Source of the DNA: Nannobrachium achirus
Lineage: Eukaryota > Chordata > Actinopteri > Myctophiformes > Myctophidae
Assembly (NCBI GenBank): GCA_963921795.1
Contig: OY997661.1
Location: 39,206,122 to 39,270,121 of the forward strand
Reading direction: 5' to 3'
DNA: 64,000 bases
The notes under the pieces: model-generated
Database searches by the model: none
Seen by the model: only the letters and a program-made list of their open reading frames with translations
Told to the model about the DNA's origin: nothing
Program-made: the position numbers and the translations under genes
Shown: positions 1 through 17,480 of the stretch, piece by piece
How positions within the stretch are numbered: position 1 is the first letter of the stretch
Layout of the letters: each line of letters opens with the position of its first letter

Positions 1-158
1 ATACAGTACAGTAGAGGCGCTCCGTGATGGCTAATAAGATTTAACTTTTTTTTGGATGACATGGTCTTTAATGAAATTAACTCATAAAATGCACCGCTCA
101 CATAACACTGGGCTACACTGTCTGCACAAAACAGGCGGGTGTGCACAACCTGGATTTA

Positions 159-1847
159 TCAGGCTACAGACATATTTCCGTTTGACCAATTTTTTTCCCC
201 TCCATTGTTCAGATGGTGGCGTTCACTATTTATAGTGTGGATACGCTGGTGACTCTTCAGGTGACCTAACTGACTGAAACTCTTGTCACACTCTTTACAG
301 TGAAAAGGTTTTTCTCCAGTGTGGATACGCTGGTGACTCTTCAGGTGACCTGACTGACTGAAACTCTTGTCACACTCTTTACAGTGAAAAGGTTTTTCTC
401 CAGTGTGGATACGCTGGTGTGTCTTCAGATGACTTAACACACTAAAGTTCTTGCCACATTGCTTACAGTGGAAAGGTTTTTCTCCTGTGTGTCTACGCTG
501 GTGTATCTTCAGGGAACCTAAATCACTGAAACTCTTGTCACAGTCTTTACAAAAGAAAGGTTTTTCTCCTGTATGAATTCGCTGGTGACTCTTCAGGTGA
601 CTTAACTGGCTGAAACTCTTGTCACACACTTTACAATAGAAAGGTTTTTCTCCAGTGTGGATACGCTGGTGTATCTTCAGGGAACCTAAATCACTGTAAC
701 TCTTGTCACACTCTTTACAAAAGAAAGGTTTTTCTCCCGTATGAATTCGCTGGTGACTCTTCAGGTGACTTAACTGGCTGAATCTCTTCTCACACTGTTT
801 ACAATAGAAAGGTTTTTCTCCTGTGTGGATATGCTGGTGACTATTAAGGGAACCTAACTCACTGAAACTCTTGTCACACTGTTTACAAAAGAAAGGTTTT
901 TCTCCTGTGTGAATTCGCAGGTGTGTCTTCAGGTTATTTAACTGACTGAAACTCTTGTCACACTCTTTACAGTGAAAAGGTTTTTCTCCCGTATGAATTC
1001 GCTGGTGACTCTTCAGGTTATTTAACTGACTGAAACTCTTGTCACACTCTTTACAGTGAAAAGGTTTTTCTCCTGTGTGGATACGCTGGTGTGTCTTCAG
1101 GAGACTTAACATACTGAAACTCTTGTCACACTCTTTACAATAGAAAGGTTTTTCTCCTGTGTGGATACGCTGGTGAGTCTTCAGTTGACCTGACTGACTG
1201 AAACTCTTGTCACACTCTTTACAGTGAAAAGGTTTTTCTCCAGTGTGGATACGCTGGTGTGTCTTCAGATGACTTAACACACTAAAGTTCTTGCCACACT
1301 GCTTACAGTGGAAAGGTTTTTCTCCTGTGTGGATACGCTGGTGAATCTTCAGTTGTCCTAACTCACTGAAACTCTTGTCACACTGTTTACAAAAGAAAGG
1401 TTTTTCTCCCGTGTGAATTCGCAGGTGTGTCTTCAAGTTATTTAACTGACTGAAACTCTTGTCACACTCTTTACAGTGAAAAGGTTTTTCTCCTGTGTGG
1501 ATACGCTGGTGTGTCTTCAGGAGACTTAACTTACTGAAACTCTTGTCACACTGTTTGCAGGTGTGAGTTTTCCTCCCTGTATAAGTCAGCTGATGTGTCT
1601 TCACTTCTCCTGGTTGAGTTAAAGTCCTGGTAAACTTTTGATGACTGTACGATTGTTGTTCATCTGTGTCTCCTTGTTCCTGGCTGGTTGCAATTCTGGT
1701 GATTTGCTGGAAGGATTCTGAAGGGATCTGTCTATGTATGGGCATTTGACAGTAGAGGTCGTCAGAACAGCAGACCTTGGGCTGGGAGGATTGTGACCAC
1801 ACTCCTTCCTGGAGTTGCGGTTCATCATCAAATTTGCATCTATACAT
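159..1847 (-). CDS. C2H2 zinc-finger protein with 16 tandem fingers
   Basis: The 562-residue frame encodes a probable DNA-binding nuclear regulator of the large fish-expanded poly-zinc-finger class. Residues 1-95 are a low-similarity leader with no KRAB, SCAN or BTB motif that I can see; residues 80-95 look like the tail of a decayed finger. From about residue 97 to 540 there are 16 C2H2 fingers of 28 residues each, joined by the canonical TGEKPF linker, with Cys, Cys, His, His present in each. The fingers are very alike (CKECDKSFSQ is the recurrent core) and some blocks repeat almost unchanged, such as the CGKNFSVLSHLK finger that occurs twice, pointing to recent duplication or gene conversion. 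The ATG at 1847 lies just after a plausible minus-strand splice acceptor (CTATAACAG), so a 5' exon further right is possible. Target DNA is unknown. It lies antisense in what seems to be a gtf3c3 intron. Confidence 0.85.
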   Translation of the reverse strand: MYRCKFDDEPQLQEGVWSQSSQPKVCCSDDLYCQMPIHRQIPSESFQQITRIATSQEQGDTDEQQSYSHQKFTRTLTQPGEVKTHQLTYTGRKTHTCKQCDKSFSKLSLLKTHQRIHTGEKPFHCKECDKSFSQLNNLKTHLRIHTGEKPFFCKQCDKSFSELGQLKIHQRIHTGEKPFHCKQCGKNFSVLSHLKTHQRIHTGEKPFHCKECDKSFSQSGQLKTHQRIHTGEKPFYCKECDKSFSMLSLLKTHQRIHTGEKPFHCKECDKSFSQLNNLKSHQRIHTGEKPFHCKECDKSFSQLNNLKTHLRIHTGEKPFFCKQCDKSFSELGSLNSHQHIHTGEKPFYCKQCEKRFSQLSHLKSHQRIHTGEKPFFCKECDKSYSDLGSLKIHQRIHTGEKPFYCKVCDKSFSQLSHLKSHQRIHTGEKPFFCKDCDKSFSDLGSLKIHQRRHTGEKPFHCKQCGKNFSVLSHLKTHQRIHTGEKPFHCKECDKSFSQSGHLKSHQRIHTGEKPFHCKECDKSFSQLGHLKSHQRIHTINSERHHLNNGGEKNWSNGNMSVA

Positions 1848-1953
1848 GGACTGTTATAGGGACAGCTGTTGGGTAGTACTAGTGGCAATTTATTTTATCT
1901 CCTCTCACGACACTGAGTAAGGACACTGAACCCACTGGTCTCTGTGGAATGAA

Positions 1954-2579
1954 GTGGCACTCAAAAACATTTTAGAATCTTATACATGTTGGGCAGAGCT
2001 CTGGTCTGACCTCACTCACAACACAACCGGTTGCCGTGCATGCATGACAACACCGATGAGTGCAAGCTGCCACCTCGCTATAAAGATTGACGTCAGAATC
2101 CCCTTTATGCCCATATATGAAGATCCCTCATCAATATATATCACTGGCCAGATGGCCAAGACATGGCCCATATCTGTGTGGCTGGTTCAGATAGGGATCT
2201 ACATGTATGGGCATAACATACATTGTATTGTGATGTCAAGGGAACCACTCACACATTCCCCGCCATTTAACAATACCTTCGTACTCTCATATGCCCCTGT
2301 CTCCATAGACTTCCATGTAATTCATAGTGCACGGATCATGCACACCCATGCCTAGATCCACATTGCTCACAGCTTTCAAACAAAAAAATCCGAATGGAAA
2401 TCCGTTTAGGCATTCATGAGATAGCAGCCATTATGTTTTCCTAAAATGTAAAGAAAGATGGCTGCCATGTTTGAAAGATGGGGTTGCTATGGGGGTTAAA
2501 CATGCAATTTCGCGATTGCTATCATGCCTACTACATTTTTTGGGGTGAAAACATTCTTTTGAAAAAAATTGTTTTGAAA

Positions 2580-2619
<40 letters not shown>

Positions 2620-2960
2620 CTCTGGATTATCGGGCCTGGCAGGGAAAGACATTGAAATAATCTCGGGACTATCGGGCCTGGCATGCAATGATTTAACAGC
2701 ATCCCTTTTATGCCCATATATGGAGATCCCTGATGTCATCAATAGTAAGCCCATATCTAACAGGACATCATATGGGAATGCCCATAATATGGAGTGAAGA
2801 CAGCCCATATCTGTGTGGCTCGTTCAGACAGGGATCTCCATGTATGGGCATAAAAGGGATGTACTATATATACTGGATCTCCTTATATGGGTAGAACTGG
2901 TCCGATATACATCACTGGCCAGATAGCCAAGAATTGGCACGACCTCGCTAGGGCGAGGTC
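1954..2960. repeat. Intronic repeat tract with 'CCCATATATGG' palindromes
   Basis: This stretch has no supported gene. It contains several copies of short self-complementary blocks around ATGCCCATATATGGAGATCC, seen again at about 7860-8262. It also contains a block at about 2295-2560 that recurs at about 33190-33465, and a (TA)n run near 2588-2611. The blocks look like fragments of one or two dispersed non-autonomous elements. I could not define clean ends. Confidence 0.5.
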
Positions 2961-3329
2961 GCATGTCACCCTGAGGCATCTTACTAGTATAGGACTATAG
3001 TTTCTATCAGTGCTATCAGTTGCATTTAGAGCTGAAACTCAGCCAAAGTTTCACCGCACGTAATGATGAAAATAGACACTGACTGCAGTCGCGCTTGCAG
3101 AAGACAGCACAGACGGCACAGTCGCCGCCATGCCGCGGTTTCTCTTTCCTCCTCTTCGGGGTCTGCGCCCCGACGCGGACGCGGGTCGCGTACCCGGCGA
3201 TGGGGGATCGCTCATGCACGGCATGAAAACGACCGCCCGCGCATGTCCATTTGGTTTAATGTTATGCCGGTTTGTTTGGTTACCAACTCTCCTTCATTTA
3301 TCAGGCGAAAAAAAGACTTGAAAGCAAAG

Positions 3330-3455
3330 GGGAGTCATTAGGGGTTAAGTGTCTTCTTGCTCAGGGACACATCGATAAATTGCCAGGGTCGGGAATCAAA
3401 CCTGGGACCTTCTACTTTACAGGCGGCCTCTAGTCTCCACCCATTCAGCTTTGGT
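3330..3455 (-). repeat. tRNA-derived SINE fragment
   Basis: Read on the minus strand, the segment contains a B-box-like GGTTTGATTCC followed by the text typical of fish tRNA-derived SINE bodies (GTCCCTGAGCAAG, then GACACTTAACCCC). No complete tRNA head or tail is present, so this is a fragment. Confidence 0.55.
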
Positions 3456-3619
3456 CGCCACCATAGTTAATACAAGGCTTATGTTTGGGTGTGGCAACCG
3501 ACGTGATGTCTATTCTAAAGACTGGTCTTAACAAAGGCCGACCACTGAGATAGATACTACTGTGCAGTCTATGAAAGGATCCGATCCGTCTGATACTGCT
3601 TATTGATTGAAATTGAAAA

Positions 3620-4051
3620 TCTATTTAGGCCTAGAATTATTGAATGCTTTAACCATTGAAAAATAGCAGATATACAAGCTCTTGTAGATCTGCTATTTTT
3701 GAAAAATCACGAAACATTTGTGCAACTCTTTGAATATCTTATTTTTAAAGTGAACACATGTAACTCAAATATTTGCTTCTGGGGGGTCCCTGATACAAAA
3801 TATTTATATATATAAATATATATAATTCTAGGCGTCCTTGACATGAAAGAGTTTGAGAACCACTGACGTAGAAACATGTGTTTTTCAAAAAAACCTTACA
3901 AGGATTTAGAAGACACTTATAGAATCGGGTCAAAATTTAAAAGATTTTTTTTTAAATAGCAGATCTACAAGCTCGCTGCGAGCTTGTAGATCTGCTATTT
4001 TTCAATAGTTACAGCATAAATAATGCGTATTATGCGGTCTAAATGGGTTAA
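3620..4051 (-). mobile_element. Two-hairpin MITE, TTAA-type end, next to a gtf3c3 exon
   Basis: The element carries two copies of the window's recurrent palindrome (3659-3702 and 3954-4000) around a spacer that includes CCTTGACATGAAAGAG and GAGAACCACTGA. Its right end reads AAATGGGTTAA, matching the TTAA-bounded copy at 38204-38807 in reverse orientation; its left end is degenerate. It ends 38 bp before the splice acceptor of the gtf3c3 exon at 4090. Confidence 0.6.
3954..4000. repeat. Perfect palindrome core (23-bp arms)
   Basis: This is a cleanest short form of the recurrent hairpin. The left arm 3954-3976 (AAATAGCAGATCTACAAGCT then CGC) is the exact reverse complement of the right arm 3978-4000, with one base between them. 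Confidence 0.9.
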
Positions 4052-4089
4052 AATAGTTTATGTGTGCCTCTCTCTTTCTCATACTGTAG

Positions 4090-10377
<6,288 letters not shown>

Positions 10378-10680
10378 GCCAAGGGGTTTTCAAAGTGGGT
10401 GACGTGGGGCACCCTGGGGTGCCGTGACAGCAGTCCAGGGGTGCCGCGAGATAATGTGATCATATTTGGAATTTATTTGGACACAAAATATTATTTGGTA
10501 TAATTTTAAACTTGAAGTACAAAGTTATTTTCAGTCAGTTCTAACCAAAATGGCTATTATCTCAACGTTTTCCTCGCAACATAATCACTAAAATATCGTC
10601 ACTGTCGGGCAGAAACCTACTATCTCCAAGTTTCGTTTGGTAAAGCAAAGCCCTGCTTTCATCATACAAGACTGTCGCAC

Positions 10681-10745
10681 AAAACTAGTGAAAACAGCCG
10701 ATCTACAAGCACACAGTGCTTGTAGATCTGCTGTTTTCACTAGTT
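10681..10745. repeat. Palindrome core, CACTAGT-extended variant
   Basis: The arms extend outward to AAAACTAGTGAAAACAGC and inward to CTACAAGCA/TGCTTGTAG. The GCAC/GTGC change from the usual GCTC/GAGC is present on both arms. Confidence 0.85.
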
Positions 10746-10902
10746 TAGTACATTTTATAGATGGTAAATACAAAACGAACGGTTTTGGACATACAAGGTT
10801 TCCACCCGACAATGACGATATGCTATAAATATAAGGTGCTGGGAGTGAAAATTATAATGTAGGGGTGCCTTGGATTAAAATCACACTCGTGTGAACTGAG
10901 CG

Positions 10903-10904
10903 GT

Positions 10905-10993
<89 letters not shown>

Positions 10994-10995
10994 CC

Positions 10996-11051
<56 letters not shown>
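10903..11051. repeat. Two (TG)n microsatellites split by CCCCC
   Basis: TG runs at 10903-10991 and about 11001-11051 are separated by GCCCCCTG, which recurs after the second run. Confidence 0.95.
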
Positions 11052-11052
<1 letters not shown>

Positions 11053-11163
11053 CCCCTGTGTGTGTTTGTGTGTGAGTGTGCCTGGCCTATGCCTGGCCTA
11101 TCCTGAACAACAGCGCCCCTCCCTTAACATGTGTGGTCAGAAAAGGTTACTGCAGGCTACATA

Positions 11164-11196
11164 CCCACAGACAGACAGACAGACAGACAGACAGAC
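11164..11196. repeat. (CAGA)n tetranucleotide repeat
   Basis: About eight tandem CAGA units lie inside the MITE. Confidence 0.9.
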
Positions 11197-11745
11197 CCAC
11201 ACACACGGCCACGTATAGGAGCGTTGTGACCACCGCTCAAAAAAATATTTATGGGGTGCCCTGAGACAAAAAGGTTTGGGAACCCCTGATATAAGCACAC
11301 TGATGCCATTACAGTCCTACTGTACAATCATATTTTACAGTGTTAAAACAAATGTGAACACGTGGATTCTCTTTTTTTCTTTCTCAGTTATTAGGGAGTG
11401 TTATTTCTTGAAATAGAATAACAAATGAAGAGTCAGTTATATGTTGAATGAAGGGTGCTTTCATTGTGTGAGAGCCAATTTATTTCTTTTTTCTTTTTAG
11501 AAAAAAAAATCAATCTACTTCTTGAAATATAATATGGCATGGTTTACCGAGCCTCAATCGATCAGTGTCAAAAGGGATGCTTTTCCGGTATGTTTCAATG
11601 GTATAACGTTACAATTAATAGCAACGTGTAATGTTTTGATACCCGACCCAACCACACATATTAATCTTAACTCAGAGATTGTACAAAACAAAGTTTTATT
11701 TTTTTGGTTACAGAATGTACATTTTGTGTATATTTTTCTCAAGTC

Positions 11746-11751
11746 AATAAA
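11746..11751 (+). promoter_or_regulatory. Candidate gtf3c3 polyadenylation signal
   Basis: This AATAAA is the first one I see in the plausible 3' UTR after the stop codon and the MITE. If used, the MITE at 10380-11288 is part of the transcript's 3' UTR. Confidence 0.35.
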
Positions 11752-11799
11752 TAACTGGAGTTTTGAACAGATGCAACTGAGATTTGTGTTCCATGTTGT

Positions 11800-12463
11800 C
11801 AGGGGCGTCACAAGGGGGGGAAAGTGGGACTGAGTTACTAGGGCCCAAGGTGGAGGGGCCTGGAATTATTTTATACTTTAGCTATTGAAAGAAATAGCAG
11901 ATTTACAAGCTCACAACTGAGTTACTAGGGCCCAAGGTGGAGGGGCCTGGAATTATTTTATACTTTAGCTATTGAAAGAAATAGCAGATTTACAAGCTCA
12001 CAGCTAGATTTGCAAGCTTTATAGATCTGCTATTTTTGAAAAGTCATGAAAATATGTGCAAATCTTTGGATATAGGCTATGTATTTTTAAGCAAACATTT
12101 TGTAACTCAAATTTTGCTTCTGGGGCGTCCCTGGAACTAAATATTTTGAGATCGGGGTCCGTGGCCAAATACATGTCATTTTGGGGGTCCTTCACATGAA
12201 AGAGTTTGAGCACCACTGACATAGAAACATAAATTAGTTTAAAAAAAAGAAACCTTAGAAGGACTTGAAATATTCAAAGATTGCACAAATGTTCACGATT
12301 TTTCAAAAATAGCAGATCTACAAGCTCGCAGCCGCGCTGTTACCTTGTATATCTGCTATTTTTCAATAGTTAAAGCACAAAATAATGTGTTCCCAGTTCA
12401 TGGGGGGCCTGGAGTGAATCCTTGTACCCAGGGCCCAGAATTAGATTTGACACCCCTGCCCTG
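11800..12463. mobile_element. hAT-like MITE, CAGGGGCGTCACAAG family, internal duplication
   Basis: The left end is CAGGGGCGTCACAAG. The octamer CATGTTGT flanks it at 11792-11799 and 12464-12471. Inside, a block of about 85 bp starting TGAGTTACTAGGGCCCAAGG is tandemly repeated, followed by the two-hairpin cassette (hairpins about 11976-12035 and 12303-12368). Confidence 0.8.
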
Positions 12464-12483
12464 CATGTTGTGATTGCTGGATG

Positions 12484-12545
<62 letters not shown>
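12484..12545. repeat. (GACA)n tetranucleotide repeat
   Basis: About 15 tandem GACA/CAGA units. Confidence 0.95.
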
Positions 12546-12599
12546 AAGGCGTGCCATGAATGTATTGATGGCATGGACAAGTTGCTTTCTTTTGTTGTC

Positions 12600-12955
12600 A
12601 AGTGGATTGAGATGTCGGGATTATTTGCTTAATCCCGCATAACTCTCTCCTCTCATGATATCAAGCAGTCTGCTGTCATCATCTTTACACTACAGGCTTT
12701 GACAGAGTGGGGGCAGTATTGTAACCCTGTCATCCGCAGCAACATATGGGGGTCTGATCGTGGGGAGTCACACATGATAATATCAGCCTACATCATCAAG
12801 GCAGTGTTGTTGTTTTTATTGAAGTTCATAACCATCGCAAATGCCGGCAAACAAGGGATTAAAAAAAACACATAGATTTGTACTATTTTGTGAATCGGTT
12901 AATTGTGTTTTCTTTTCACTGTGGACTGGAGGACGCCCAGGTTTGTGTATGTTAT

Positions 12956-13000
<45 letters not shown>

Positions 13001-13230
13001 CGGTGGCAGCGGAAACATGGTAACGGGCAAGACGGATGTGAAGTCGCCTCCCCTCCGCCTAAATAAATAAGAGATGAACGCTATTTCTGTCTGGCAACCA
13101 CCAGCAGTCTATCGAATAGAATCGCCGATTTTTAGATAAGCTGCCTGCATGATGATGGCGACCATCAGAAGGAAAACGCCATAAAAAAAGAAATACAAAT
13201 CCATCGTAAAAGAATAATAATGGTATAATG
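12600..13230. other. Mostly unique DNA left of a CpG-rich segment
   Basis: No convincing exon is seen. A (CA)n run of about 20 units lies at 12959-12997. It could include upstream promoter sequence of the CpG-rich candidate exon that follows, but no defined element is visible. Confidence 0.4.
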
Positions 13231-13239
13231 CGAAACCCC

Positions 13240-13560
13240 CCCGACACCGCCTTGACGCGCAGCAGCGGCGGCTGGAGGATCAGCGAAGGCAGCAGCAGCG
13301 GGACGAGGGGCGCCGCGATCCCCGCCACGGAGCCCCGGAGCCCGGCTTGGATCAGGAGGAGACGTGGGGCACCACCACGGCCCGTGATGTGGTCCAACAC
13401 CACCGCCATCAGACATCAGACTCCCAGCCAGCAGCAGACAGCCAGACGACAGCTCGATCATTGTCACAGAAGGGATTGTAACGAAGAAACAAGTGGTCGC
13501 TGCGTAAACATTGCAGCCCAATCCTCTGTGATCTGATCTCTACATAGATTTTCTTTTATG
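13240..13560 (+). other. Candidate noncoding first exon / CpG-rich promoter segment
   Basis: The segment is GC- and CpG-rich in an AT-rich neighbourhood, is not repeated elsewhere in the window, and ends in ATG|GTAAGTGAG, a strong splice donor. It could be the first 5' UTR exon of hecw2, whose first coding exon is at 41011. Long minus-strand frames here have CpG-island composition and no recognisable domain. RNA evidence is needed to assign it. Confidence 0.35.
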
Positions 13561-13569
13561 GTAAGTGAG

Positions 13570-14233
13570 CGGTGGTGTAAAGTAACTAAGTAGATTTACT
13601 TAAGTATACTGTACAATTTTGGGTGCCATATGGCATTAGTCCGAAGGTTAATTAGTCCGAATTTGTTGAGAATACTATGCCTATATAACTCTAACCCTAA
13701 CCTTAACCTCAGTAACCCTAATTAAATTCGGACCAATGAACCTTCGGACTTATGGGCAGTCCTCCAATTATTTTTGAGGTATTTGTACTTTACTTGAGTA
13801 TTTTCAATTTCCAATATTTGTAATTCTACTCCACTATATCATTTTGGATCCAAATAATAGTGCTTTTACTCCACTACATTGATTTGAAAACTTGTAACTT
13901 ACTAGTTACTTTGCAGATATAAATTATAACATCATAAAACATAAAACATTAACCATGTTAGCCCTCTTTTATAATTGGCTATTTGAAAATAGCCGATCTA
14001 CAAGCTCACAACTCTGCTATCTTCAAACATTTCGTACTTTTACTTTTGGTACTTAATTACATTTTGATGCCAATACTTTCGTACTTTAACTCATACTTGT
14101 ACTTTTGTACTTTTACAAATGTACTTTTACGTACATTTTGAATTCTGGACTTTTACTTGTAACGGAGTATTGCTACATTGCAGTATTGATACTTTTACTC
14201 AAGTAAAAAATTAGAGTACTTTATCCACCACTG
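13570..14233. mobile_element. hAT-like MITE next to a candidate exon donor
   Basis: The right end reads TTTATCCACCACTG and the left CGGTGGTGTAAAG. The flanks are TAAGTGAG (13562-13569) and TAAGTGCG (14234-14241), one mismatch. A small foldback insertion (about 13623-13759, ends GCATTAGTCCGAAGG and complement) is nested in it. A half palindrome core lies at 13984-14025. Confidence 0.7.
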
Positions 14234-14241
14234 TAAGTGCG

Positions 14242-16013
14242 ATGGAGCCTACTTATTTAATGCAATGCCTAATTTATATTTGGCTTATTGTTGTCATTAC
14301 GAGACGCATATGGTTTCGCCAGTCTTTGTATTTGCACTAGTACCGTTACTTGATCGGTTGACAGCTGCCAATGGGCATAATGTGGCACATTGTCAAAGCC
14401 TACATAATTACTACTTCAATGTGTGTTTATTTAATATTTGTGTTACTTTACTGCATTGTTGCATTTGTATAGCAGCATCAACAGCTCCTGTTTTGTGTTT
14501 GCCAAGCTCTCAGTCAGTGCTGTACTTGAATCTGTAAGTGAAATAGCTTTTATCAATTATTGAAAGAAAAGCCTTTTGGTCAGGTCTCCTAGAACCTGCT
14601 CACCCATTTGTTTGTTCCATTTTGTACACTCCGAGTTACATATCTTTCTGTAAGGGTCCGTTTGGTTCCTGTGTAGTGTAACTATCAATAATGTTGCTAT
14701 GGGGACTCACTGGAGCCCCTCAAGGGCCCCTGGCTGGGAAGCAGGTCCTATAGACAGGTTTCTGGTCCACATTACACTGATAAAACTAGATGCGTGCGCA
14801 GGGTCCGTACCAAAATTAGCCAATCAAACCAGCGCTCCCCAAAACAACAGGTTTGGGGATTGGACGGAATTGATTACATGATACAGTCAGCTGTGCATTT
14901 AGTCTCAATGTTTGTAAACAAGAAACCCGTCTACAGTATACCAACAAATTGACAGAGAAATTTGATTTGATTTTTTTTTTATAGCGAACTAAATCGATTA
15001 ATCTTATTAGCTACTTACTTAAACCAGTAAAACTGCAAAATGGTTAAAATAGCGTTGAGATTCAAATTTAAGACTATTTTTGAAGCGGTGAAAGCCGCTT
15101 CCAAGTTGTGGCTTTGTCTGTCCCGTACCTGTCCCGTGCCTCTCTGCGCTGTGATTGGTTAGTTTTGTCTGTCCCGTACATGTCCCGTGCATGTCCAGAA
15201 TGAAGCATTGAGGATTGGCCAAGCTTCACATGACAATTTGGCTCTCCAGACAAAATCATTCATTCATTCAGAACTAGAACGAAAGCACATAGAAAGTATA
15301 GATCACAGAATGTATAGATCTAGAACACATAGAATACAAATTCACCGCTTCACTTCGAACCGAGGTTTGATTTTTTTGCCAGACCCATGAAATGGGTAGG
15401 CCTACATAAGCAAATGTCGGTCCGGGTTTTCTATATAAAGGGTATATATGATGATGACATGATGATGACATGCCTACAAAAGGCATGATGTCATAAATGA
15501 TGATGACAGACAGGGGGTCTGGCACAACCAGGTTGACCTGGTCTAGTTTTAATATATATGTATATAGCCTACATTTTTAGCAGTCGGACTCGTTTCCCTT
15601 TATCAGTCACTATATTATTGTGCTGGTGTGTTTCCTTGCAGAAAGACCTGGCTGTATTTTAATTCTGTTCATGTTGACATTCTTCCCTTGGAGGGACTTT
15701 TTGTCAGGGGGAGCTGCATGGTCAGAGCTCTTAATTGCTCCCTTTGTACTTCAACGTGGTTGTGCACTGAGGTAATTGATTGGGCCATAAAAGTGTCAAG
15801 CGCTCGTTAGTGATCTCTCTTATCAATGGAAGCATCAGAGACAACTACCTGTTTGATGCCTGTCATAGAGGGGAGGAGGGGGGAATGTGTTTGTATACAC
15901 ACAGACTTGCCTAGTTCCCATTTAGGTAGCCCATATTCTGAATACCAGACTTGTACTTGTAACAGACACGTGTTCCATCACTGCGCGCAACCACCAGATC
16001 TTTCTTCCCCAAG
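14242..16013. other. Mostly unique intronic or intergenic DNA
   Basis: No coding signal, RNA gene or complete element is seen. Short local repeats of GTCCCGTACATGTCCCGTGC occur at about 15120-15195, and tandem ATGATGATGACA-type units at about 15448-15505. Confidence 0.4.
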
Positions 16014-16021
16014 GCTCCATA

Positions 16022-16494
16022 CAGGGGTGTCACAAGGGGGGGAAAGTGGGACTGAGTTACTAGGGCCCAAGGTGGAGGGGCCTGGAATTATTTTATACTT
16101 TAGCTATTGAAAAATAGCAGATATACAAGGTCACAGCGTGGCACCGAGTGCAGCGCTGCGAGCTTGTAAATCTGCTATTTTTGAAAAGTCGTGAAAATGT
16201 ATGCAAATCTTTGAATATATGTACATTTTAAGCGAACATTTGTAACTAAAATTTTGCTTCTGGGGGGTCCCTGGAACTAAATATTTTGAGATGGGGTTCC
16301 GTGGCCAAATACATATCATTTTGGGGGTCCTTCACATGAAAATGTTTGAGCACCACTGACATAGAAACTTAGGAGGATTTGAAGTATTCAAAGAAGTTGC
16401 AGAGCTTGTATATCTGCTATTTTTCGATAGTTAAGAGCACAAAATGTGAGTGAATCCTTGCACCCAGGGCCCAGAATTTGGTGCGACACCCCTG
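16022..16494. mobile_element. hAT-like MITE, CAGGGGTGTCACAAG family
   Basis: The ends are CAGGGGTGTCACAAG and its near complement GCGACACCCCTG. The perfect duplication GCTCCATA flanks it at 16014-16021 and 16495-16502. It contains the two-hairpin cassette with a full hairpin at about 16110-16182 and a half hairpin near 16400-16425. Confidence 0.88.
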
Positions 16495-16974
16495 GCTCCA
16501 TACACCAGAGGAGGTGAAGACAGGACAGTGATCTTTAACATAATTCCAGCTGGAGTCGGGATGTAATCTCCTTCCAGAGTGTTTCCTCCGTTAATGGTCC
16601 CAGGCAGGATGCATGCTGATGATCAATCTCTACACAATAGTTTACCATATCCACAGGGCCATTGTGAGGTCATATCAAATTTAGTACTGGTGGTTGGGAA
16701 CGTGGGCAGACATAATTGTAGTTTATTCCTCTTTGTTTTCCCCTTGCAAAACTGCAATTAAGCGGCAGGTAATTGTAGATGTATTCCTCCTCGTTATTTC
16801 CCTTGGGAAAACTGTAATTAAGATGTTGAATTTGGGATTTGTTTGCCCCGGATGTAGTGGAGTCGCGTTTCGCATAAACCTGTCCACGATGAAAATCAAT
16901 ACAGATCCTTGATAGGCCCACACATCTGTGCATAAGGGACTGGAGCCATATGAAAGCTTCAGGATACTATAAGC

Positions 16975-17480
16975 CAGGGGTCTTCATCGTTTTCAGGCCA
17001 AGGACCCCTTAGCTGAGAGACGGATGAAGCAAGGGACCCCCTCTACATGTTGCATAAAACTGTGTTGCAGATTGTCATCGATTTCGTAGGTAGATTCATA
17101 GACTTGTTCGACAGCACGTTCGTCATCAGTCGATGTTAGATTTGTGTTTGTTTGTTTTTTCCAGACATTTAATCACTTAAATTGTTGATACTTTGTAAAT
17201 TTGACCTTTCACTCGGTAATTGGTCTGCTCTTTTTTTACCTCCACACCCGGCCTATTTGCCGAAAATAGCCGATCTTCAAGCTCTCAGCGCCTCGCAGCG
17301 CGAGACGTTGAGAGCTTGTAGATCTGCTATTTTAGGCCAAAGTTCTCCTCAGAATAGGGAATGCAAGGGTTCAAGTTGTTAATCTAAAATAATTATCCCT
17401 TCACACAAATATGTGGCGGCCCCCCTGTAGTAACTCTGAGGACCCAATAGGGGTCCCAGACCCCCTGTTGAAGACCCCTG
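16975..17480. mobile_element. hAT-like MITE, CAGGGGTCTTCA family
   Basis: The ends are CAGGGGTCTTCATCG and TTGAAGACCCCTG. The flanks are CTATAAGC (16967-16974) and CTACAAGC (17481-17488), one mismatch. The recurrent palindrome is at 17262-17334. A related copy is at about 46782-47210. Confidence 0.85.

Larger units (their letters stand above)
10380..11288. mobile_element. hAT-like MITE inserted at the gtf3c3 stop codon
   Basis: The ends are CAAGGGGTTTTCAAAG and, on the other strand, CAGGGGTTCCCAAACC. The 8-bp duplication ATATAAGC flanks it at 10372-10379 and 11289-11296, and that octamer contains the last sense codon and the TAA. The interior has a recurrent palindrome (10681-10745) and two TG microsatellites. 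A second copy in reverse orientation is at 37387-37900. Confidence 0.9.

Noticed and set aside
13059-13521. Minus-strand frames of 116-118 codons
   Set aside because: They come from GC-rich composition of a CpG-type segment, overlap each other in two frames, and show no domain or splice support.
13680-13715. Interstitial telomere repeat (CTAACCCTAACC)
   Set aside because: Only two to three degenerate units occur inside a nested foldback, too few to call a telomere-derived site.
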